64,000 nt of DNA, taken from contig NZ_JABUXV010000005.1 of NCBI RefSeq assembly GCF_014897705.1, positions 224,260 through 288,259 of the forward strand. The letters are read 5' to 3'. The translations under genes were made by a program, and so were the position numbers. Each line of letters starts with the position of its first letter. Positions within the stretch are counted from its first letter, which is position 1. The notes below the pieces were generated by a model. That model saw only the letters and a program-made list of their open reading frames with translations, made no database searches and was not told the origin of the DNA. Shown piece by piece: positions 59,901-64,000 of the stretch. Origin of the DNA: Brachybacterium sp. FME24. Lineage in GTDB: Bacteria; Actinomycetota; Actinomycetes; Actinomycetales; Dermabacteraceae.

Positions 59901-60283
59901 CTGGTTCGCGGAACTTGCATCGTGGTGGCGGTATGTACGCGAACACGGGTGCGACGAAGCGGAATCACTATAACCATGTGCATGTCGGCTTCAAGGATGG
60001 CGGCGTGTATGACAATGGCGGGTTGATGGAGCCGGGTACGGCTGGTATCAATCTGACGCGTAAGCCCGAGGCGGTTCTTGATCCGCGTTCTACTAAGGCG
60101 TATCAGGCGCACGCGGATTCGCTTGCTAGCAATGATGGGCGGATCGAGTTGTCTGCTACGTCGATTGAGGCGTTGGCGGATGCTCTCGCGTCTCGTCCGA
60201 ATGTTGTTCAGATTGGCTCTCGTCAGGCTGGGCAGTTGTCCATGGCTGGTGCGCAGTCGAGGAAGAGTCTGGGGGGTCGCTGA
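56960..60283 (+). CDS. Tape measure protein with M15-like peptidase motif
   Basis: 1107 residues from ATG 56,960. N-terminal helical part with a hydrophobic GAVAGAALVAGM, membrane-like segments around residues 310-370, then residues 380-700 made of repeating W-rich units (IxPVWxxI, DTAWPVIK). The C-terminus has SLHALGRAMDFSN near residue 941 and HYNHVHVGF near residue 1005, the His/Asp and HxH pattern of M15-type DD-peptidases. Sets tail length and may cut peptidoglycan during DNA entry. Confidence 0.92.
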   Translation: MATGVELATAYVSIVSSTKGLGKDVAKELGQVEKDAEATGKNSGNRFSQAFGKWAKRGIAVGATAAGAVAGAALVAGMRSGIDQQQGQAVLSGLYGDAGKAQKTLQDLKKVSSRSPLDYSGYQSAAESLAYAGVEGESAIGVLENVGKVITAAGGDTQQLEQATGGVMKAVNNGGIAMMDSLGMISESGVPILSGLAEHFGVGIDEVKRMASQGEVNITDVMSVMENATGDTFQKMLVAGDAASETFSSQWKIAKDNVQVALGETLLPLIEKITPLIGPLGDALVDAVEKLPGFVDGLKDGIGWVKDNAVWLTTLATGLTVAGVAAWVASGGLTAAGLAIKGVFLAISTGIKSVPVIGWIIAGITLLVAALVWFFTQTEVGQKIWEQVWSAIKTAAGAVWDWISGTLWPGILTAWDAIAAGAVWLYENAIKPAWDGIKAAIDVVWGWIRDTLWPGLQAAWEAIGNAAKWLYESVIKPVWNGIKLAIAIAVTAVLVYIDLLKFWFESVIAPVFRWLYNSIVKPVWAAIQSAIKAVIDWVVNRGWPAFKLMIDMLANAMKWLYNNVIKPVWAAIQTAIDAVVKWFQNTAWPIVQKVIDWLKQYFEAFKNNLQRIWNFVKNNVINPVIAWFRDTAWPVIKRVIDRLKAGFQSMKDRLKVIWDSVKTNVIQPVANWLSDTLAPKIETVTDNIKSAFEVMKDGVKKAWDGIKSAARVPAKFVVEDVYNKTIRATFNGVAEKLGIDTRLPAAKVGFASGGVMPGYTPGRDVHQFYSPTAGRLDLSGGEAIMRPEFTRAVGGPAGVAALNMKARKGQAFAGGGVWGKIKGIGGDAWDWMKDKASTIGEALSDPLGVLTKLAGQAMDLVPGAGMVRELVQKAGTNAASQGGEWLKNRLLNSEVSSDAVPPAGKAGGGLGTAQSLARSFGLTMTSFRRGGARTAGSGATSLHALGRAMDFSNSGGPTPEMMGFFNAMFPYRPTELLYSPAGSRNLHRGGGMYANTGATKRNHYNHVHVGFKDGGVYDNGGLMEPGTAGINLTRKPEAVLDPRSTKAYQAHADSLASNDGRIELSATSIEALADALASRPNVVQIGSRQAGQLSMAGAQSRKSLGGR

Positions 60284-61068
60284 TGATTGGTTATCTGGGT
60301 ACTCCGGGCGCGTTGGTGGCTCTCCCGTATCGGGGTGGTCTGGACACGAGTTCAGACCGCCCCGTGTCGTTTACGCGCACTCTGGGTGGGAAGCGTAAGG
60401 CTTTCATGGGTGCGCGTTCTCGGCGCGAGTGGGGCGTGTCGGTTGATCTGGCGGGCTCGAAGGTCACGTCGGGGCTTGTGGCTTTGGCGCAGTCGGGCGG
60501 CGAGGTCATGTGGTATCCGGCTGATGCTACTGCGGGGAATCTTCTTTCCCCGCAGGCTGTTGCGTTCAGTCCGACGCCGACTAACGCGACCGATTCCGGG
60601 TTCGTGACGCTCCCGGATGGCACGGTCGCTAAGGCGATTGTCCATTCTGGGACTGGGCCGGTTACGCCTGGTGATTCTCAGGGGTCGTACGAGATGGTTC
60701 CGGTTACTCCGGGCGAGCTGGTGACGGTTGGTGTGTGGGGGCTTAACGGGTCGCGGTTTACGGGCTGGTGGCGTGCCGCCGATTCGGCTACGCAAACGTC
60801 GTTCGCCAGCCCTGTCTATTCGTTTACGGGTTGGGGTTGGCGCGAGTACACGATGACTGTTCCTGCGGGTGCAGCGTTCGTATCGCTCACACTGTCGAGT
60901 GGTGCGCAGTATGCGCGTCCGTCGATTGCGTGGGGTTCTGTGGGTCGGGATAGGCCGGGTCGTGGCGCACCGAGGGTTGTTGTTCATGGCCTGTCCGAGG
61001 CCCTTACTGTGATTGCTAATGATGACGCGTACGGGTCGGTTGATTTGACTATTACTGAAGTGGGGTGA
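60283..61068 (+). CDS. Distal tail / minor tail protein
   Basis: 261 residues from ATG 60,283, just after the tape measure stop. The N-terminal GALVALPYRGGLDTSSDRPV and the insertion domain with a carbohydrate-binding-like fold (VTPGELVTVGVWGLNGSRFT) fit actinophage distal tail proteins. Assigned by order and architecture. Confidence 0.75.
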   Translation: MIGYLGTPGALVALPYRGGLDTSSDRPVSFTRTLGGKRKAFMGARSRREWGVSVDLAGSKVTSGLVALAQSGGEVMWYPADATAGNLLSPQAVAFSPTPTNATDSGFVTLPDGTVAKAIVHSGTGPVTPGDSQGSYEMVPVTPGELVTVGVWGLNGSRFTGWWRAADSATQTSFASPVYSFTGWGWREYTMTVPAGAAFVSLTLSSGAQYARPSIAWGSVGRDRPGRGAPRVVVHGLSEALTVIANDDAYGSVDLTITEVG

Positions 61069-61074
61069 CTCGAA

Positions 61075-63339
61075 TTGCAGCAGCCCATTTCTAGGCGTGG
61101 CGTTTATTCTCCGTCGATGTCGGCGGTGGTGAACGGTAGGCAGGTTGAGGTTTCGTCGGTGAAGGTTGATCGTTCCCTCCCTGACCCGCTCGCGGGCGGG
61201 TCGCTAACGTCTGCGTCGGCTGCGTTTACGGCGGCTGAGGGCCCTAGCGTCACGGATATTGTTTCGACGCCTTGGGATCCTGGTTCTGTGTGGCCTCCTG
61301 TGCCGCAGTCTTCGGCGTCGGTGTCGATGGATACGGGCGCTGGCCCGGTGTCGCTGCTGGCCAATGGTGTGGTGTTGTCGGCTAGTGGCGGCACGTCTGG
61401 CCGTGAGGTTGACGTGGAGGTTGCGGATGCTTACGAGTCGTTGAATAAGACGATTTCGTGGGACAGTCTGGCGGATTCGATGCCGCTTGTGGCTGAGGGT
61501 GTTGGTGACGCGTATTTGGGGCAGCAGTCGGTGTATTGGACTGACCGGATTCTGCGTCATTGTGGCTGGTATGCGACACCCCCAAGGGTTGGGTATACGG
61601 GCCTGTCGGTTCCGGCGATGGGTTCTATGAATCCCGAGGCTGGGACGGTTGATACTTCGGCGCGTACTTCGACTGGTGGCTATCCTGGTTGGGATGCTAC
61701 GTCGTGGGGTGTGGGTGTCTCCGATGTGACGTCGACGTACATTGTTGGTGGTGGCGGGTACTCGATCAAGTCTCGTGGCCGTATGGAGCTGTTGGCGATG
61801 GCTGATGCGACGGTGACGGGTGCTAACCGCATCGAGGCGCAGAACAATTCGTCGCAGGGGCTTGTGCGTATGCGCTGGTCTCAGTCGACGGTGTATCTGG
61901 ATGTGCGTGTGGGTGGTACGTATTCGCAGGCTGTGTCTGTGGCTCGCACTCCTGGTGCCATGTATGCGACGGTTGAGTACATTTCGGATACGTCGGTGTT
62001 GTGCATTGTGCGTTCTGGTGGCTCGTCGGCGTCTCAGTCTATGACTGTGGATTCGTCGGTGACTACTGGCGGCGTGTTGCGTGCGAGTATTGTTGCGGCG
62101 TCGGTGGCTGGTGGTTTCCAGATTGGTTTCCCTGGCAGCACGGGTGGCCTGGCCGGGTGGACGCCGACTGTGAACATGAAGATGCGTGTGTTTAACAGGA
62201 ACTCGTTGAAGGTTATGCGGGCTACCGAGGGCGCTGATTGTGCGGAGCTTCTGGCGGCGCAGTGCGAGGCTGAGTGCGCAACGTATTGGATTGATGAGCT
62301 GGGTGTCCTGCAGTGGTGGGACCTGGCGCGGCTAGAGGCTGAACAGTCCGTGGCCACACTGTCGTCCGATGACGATATCGCTGAGGGTGGCTTCACCTGG
62401 TCGCATGATCTGTCTCAGGTGAAGTCTGGCGTGCTGGTGAAGTGGCTCGATCCTGTGTCGACGAGGCGTTGGCGTTCGTCGGTGGACTTCTGGCAGGGGT
62501 CTGGGCAGTCGTTGCAGCCCGGCGAGGTTGATGTTGAGGAATGGATTAACGTCCCGGATGATGAGGTGTGGATTAGTCCGGATCTGTCGCCGTCTCGCGT
62601 GGGCACGGCTGCTATGGCCGACTTTAACGGCGGTCTGGGTTCGTGGTATGGCGGCGTCACGTCGTCTTCTGGCGACACGGATAAGTGGGCGCATCTTAAC
62701 GGGTCGTTCCTTACGCAGATTGAGCGGGTCACGGATAATGCTTTCAAGCTGACTACGCAGTGGCATGGGTCGCTGGTTGCGATCCAGAAGACGCCTGACG
62801 CTGAGGTTGCTTCCGATATGTGGAAGCGGCGAGCAGGCTTTGATTTGCCGATCATGCGTGGCCGGGCTAAGTATCAACTGTTGGATCGGGATACGTATGG
62901 TGCGGCAACTGGTCCTGTGACGGCTCCTGAGCATGTGATTGATGCCGGGGTCTGGATTCAGCGTGCGGATCAGGCGGCGTATACGGCGGACTATGCGGCG
63001 ACTCGGCTCACGGTTCCGCAGCCTGTCCTGTCGTCGGTTGCGTTGATCCCGTTCCCTGGCTTGCAGTTGGGTGACGTGGTTGAGGTGCAGGACACGCACG
63101 TTTCCAGGTTGACGATTCGCGGGATCGTTGTCGAGGACTCGCGCGACATTGACGCGGACATGGGCATGTCTCATGCCGTGTCGATTAGGCCGACGTTTGT
63201 TTCACGGAACGCGGTTACGTATGAAATGTGGGGTTCCGTGGTTCGCGGTTCCTCTTACGGACAGTGGGGTTCACGTCAGGTGGGCGACACGTACGCGGAC
63301 TGGGGCAATGTCCCGCTGCGGAGAGAGGATGTGCTGTAA
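61075..63339 (+). CDS. Tail tip protein (minor tail, gp27-like)
   Basis: 754 residues from TTG 61,075. Starts QQPISRRGVYSPSMSAVVNG; central lectin-like segment with Gly/Ser/Trp, then VLQWWDLARLE and WDLARLEAEQSVATLSSDDD. Follows the distal tail gene, the usual slot for the large tail tip protein. Start TTG lacks a strong Shine-Dalgarno but is the only sensible one. The stop overlaps the next start. Confidence 0.8.
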   Translation: MQQPISRRGVYSPSMSAVVNGRQVEVSSVKVDRSLPDPLAGGSLTSASAAFTAAEGPSVTDIVSTPWDPGSVWPPVPQSSASVSMDTGAGPVSLLANGVVLSASGGTSGREVDVEVADAYESLNKTISWDSLADSMPLVAEGVGDAYLGQQSVYWTDRILRHCGWYATPPRVGYTGLSVPAMGSMNPEAGTVDTSARTSTGGYPGWDATSWGVGVSDVTSTYIVGGGGYSIKSRGRMELLAMADATVTGANRIEAQNNSSQGLVRMRWSQSTVYLDVRVGGTYSQAVSVARTPGAMYATVEYISDTSVLCIVRSGGSSASQSMTVDSSVTTGGVLRASIVAASVAGGFQIGFPGSTGGLAGWTPTVNMKMRVFNRNSLKVMRATEGADCAELLAAQCEAECATYWIDELGVLQWWDLARLEAEQSVATLSSDDDIAEGGFTWSHDLSQVKSGVLVKWLDPVSTRRWRSSVDFWQGSGQSLQPGEVDVEEWINVPDDEVWISPDLSPSRVGTAAMADFNGGLGSWYGGVTSSSGDTDKWAHLNGSFLTQIERVTDNAFKLTTQWHGSLVAIQKTPDAEVASDMWKRRAGFDLPIMRGRAKYQLLDRDTYGAATGPVTAPEHVIDAGVWIQRADQAAYTADYAATRLTVPQPVLSSVALIPFPGLQLGDVVEVQDTHVSRLTIRGIVVEDSRDIDADMGMSHAVSIRPTFVSRNAVTYEMWGSVVRGSSYGQWGSRQVGDTYADWGNVPLRREDVL

Positions 63340-64000
63340 TGGCTGTTAGTTACCCGAATGGCGTTGCGGCACCGTCTCCTGGGGACCAGATCCCCTCTGA
63401 TGGCGCGTCGGCGTGGCAGCTGGTCGCGTCTACTGCTGACGCGGCAGTGGGCACGCGGGCGAGCGTTGCGGACCTTGACGCGATCAGGCCGGACCTTCTG
63501 ACGCGGGGCAACCTGCCGTCTGGGTCTAACCTGAATGACTGGTATGCGGGCGACATGAACGGGTTCTGGCGGGCCAGTGCAGCGAACGCCGCGACACTGA
63601 CCGGCCTGCCCACGGGCACGCAGAACCACCCGTTCAACCTGCTCGTGCTGGGTTCAGTGACTCGCGTCTCGACTCAGATCTATTTCCCCTATGGTTTCAA
63701 CTCGACTACGCCTATGATTAGGTTCGTGGCGGACATTTCGGATAACTCGTGGACTCCCTGGGCACCCCTGGGTGGCACTCCCCCGACGCCTGATGAGAGC
63801 GATGGGACTGAGGGTGCGTGGGGTGCGCATGAGGCACTGGTGGCACGGTTCATGGCGGCGATGGGTGGCCCGATTGATACGGGCGGTAAGGCCGCTGTGG
63901 CGATCCGCTTCGATCACGGCCTCGCTAACTTCAAGTCGAAGATTCTGAAGCGCCCTGGGTTTCGTTCCGAGTCTCAGCAAGGAGAATCGGAACATGCCCA
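63339..64000 (+). CDS. Tail fibre with polysaccharide deacetylase-like domain, truncated
   Basis: At least 220 codons from ATG 63,339 to the window edge. The N-terminal part (MAVSYPNGVAAPSPGDQIPS) is fibre-like; AAVAIRFDHGLANFKSKIL is the start of the NodB-like domain seen in actinophage fibres. After about 63,945 the frame reads atypically; a one-base shift gives ALGFVPSLSKENRNMP, closer to the family, so a frameshift is suspected. Probably binds and trims host surface sugars. Confidence 0.7.
   Translation, partial: MAVSYPNGVAAPSPGDQIPSDGASAWQLVASTADAAVGTRASVADLDAIRPDLLTRGNLPSGSNLNDWYAGDMNGFWRASAANAATLTGLPTGTQNHPFNLLVLGSVTRVSTQIYFPYGFNSTTPMIRFVADISDNSWTPWAPLGGTPPTPDESDGTEGAWGAHEALVARFMAAMGGPIDTGGKAAVAIRFDHGLANFKSKILKRPGFRSESQQGESEHA

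Larger units (their letters stand above)
26561..64000. mobile_element. Siphovirus-type prophage, right end beyond window
   Basis: Bounded on the left by a truncated tRNA-Val next to a tyrosine integrase. It contains, in canonical order, a repressor region, recombination and replication genes, methyltransferases, terminase, portal, MuF protein, scaffold, HK97-type capsid, head-tail proteins, tail tube, gpG/gpGT, tape measure and tail tip. Lysis genes and attR are not seen and should lie beyond 64 kb. Whether it is inducible is unknown; two possible frameshifts (HNH gene, tail fibre) bear on this. Confidence 0.95.

Overview
The window reads as high-GC Gram-positive (actinobacterial) chromosome carrying a prophage. 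Bases 1-26,560 hold housekeeping genes in arrangements typical of Actinomycetota: lipB-lipA-DUF4191-RDD-glnA, glnE next to a second glutamine synthetase, a polyphosphate glucokinase beside the RNase P RNA, and a sufS-sufU-nif3 run. The gene set and order would suit a Dermabacteraceae/Brachybacterium-like member of the Micrococcales, but that genus assignment is inference.

Chromosomal part. Lipoylation genes lipB and lipA are followed by glnA1, a phosphotransferase, and a TetR-controlled two-gene ABC exporter. The exporter is divergent from a NarL-type sensor kinase/regulator pair. After an isolated PD-(D/E)XK-like nuclease come glnE and glnA2, an acidic-repeat lipoprotein, panB, a SPOR-like small protein, map, ppgK with an unusual Lys/Ala/Ser/Thr-rich tail, rnpB (minus strand), yaaA, and the leftward overlapping sufS-sufU-nif3 set. 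Short tandem repeats sit exactly on the stop codons of glnA1 and map.

Prophage. At 26,561-26,603 only the 3' half of a minus-strand tRNA-Val(UAC) remains, abutting a tyrosine integrase; I read this as attL, with attR beyond the right edge. From 26.7 to 64.0 kb the content is a siphovirus genome. It runs: integrase; a leftward operon of small genes with an XRE repressor; a switch region; then a rightward early operon. The early operon carries an excisionase-like gene, many tiny genes, a YqaJ exonuclease, SSB, a RusA-like resolvase, a zinc-finger/HNH protein, a replication protein, DnaB helicase, two beta-class DNA methyltransferases, a 3'-5' exonuclease and an NrdH-like redoxin. The late operon carries terminase, portal, MuF protein, scaffold, capsid, head-tail joining proteins, tail tube, gpG/gpGT, tape measure and tail tip, and ends in a truncated fibre gene.

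Most distinctive features. (1) A repeated intergenic element recurs about nine to eleven times: a stem-loop that pairs through G-U wobbles, then a YATGCCC box, then a Shine-Dalgarno sequence. It separates blocks of overlapping genes. (2) A compact five-hairpin RNA ending in a terminator lies between the early and late regions (46.59-46.74 kb). (3) An array of AGGCCCCC repeats spaced about 20 bp lies just upstream of the terminase genes, beside an HNH nuclease reading frame that has no start codon. These are the best candidates for something undescribed. The structures and spacings were read by eye and no search was run.
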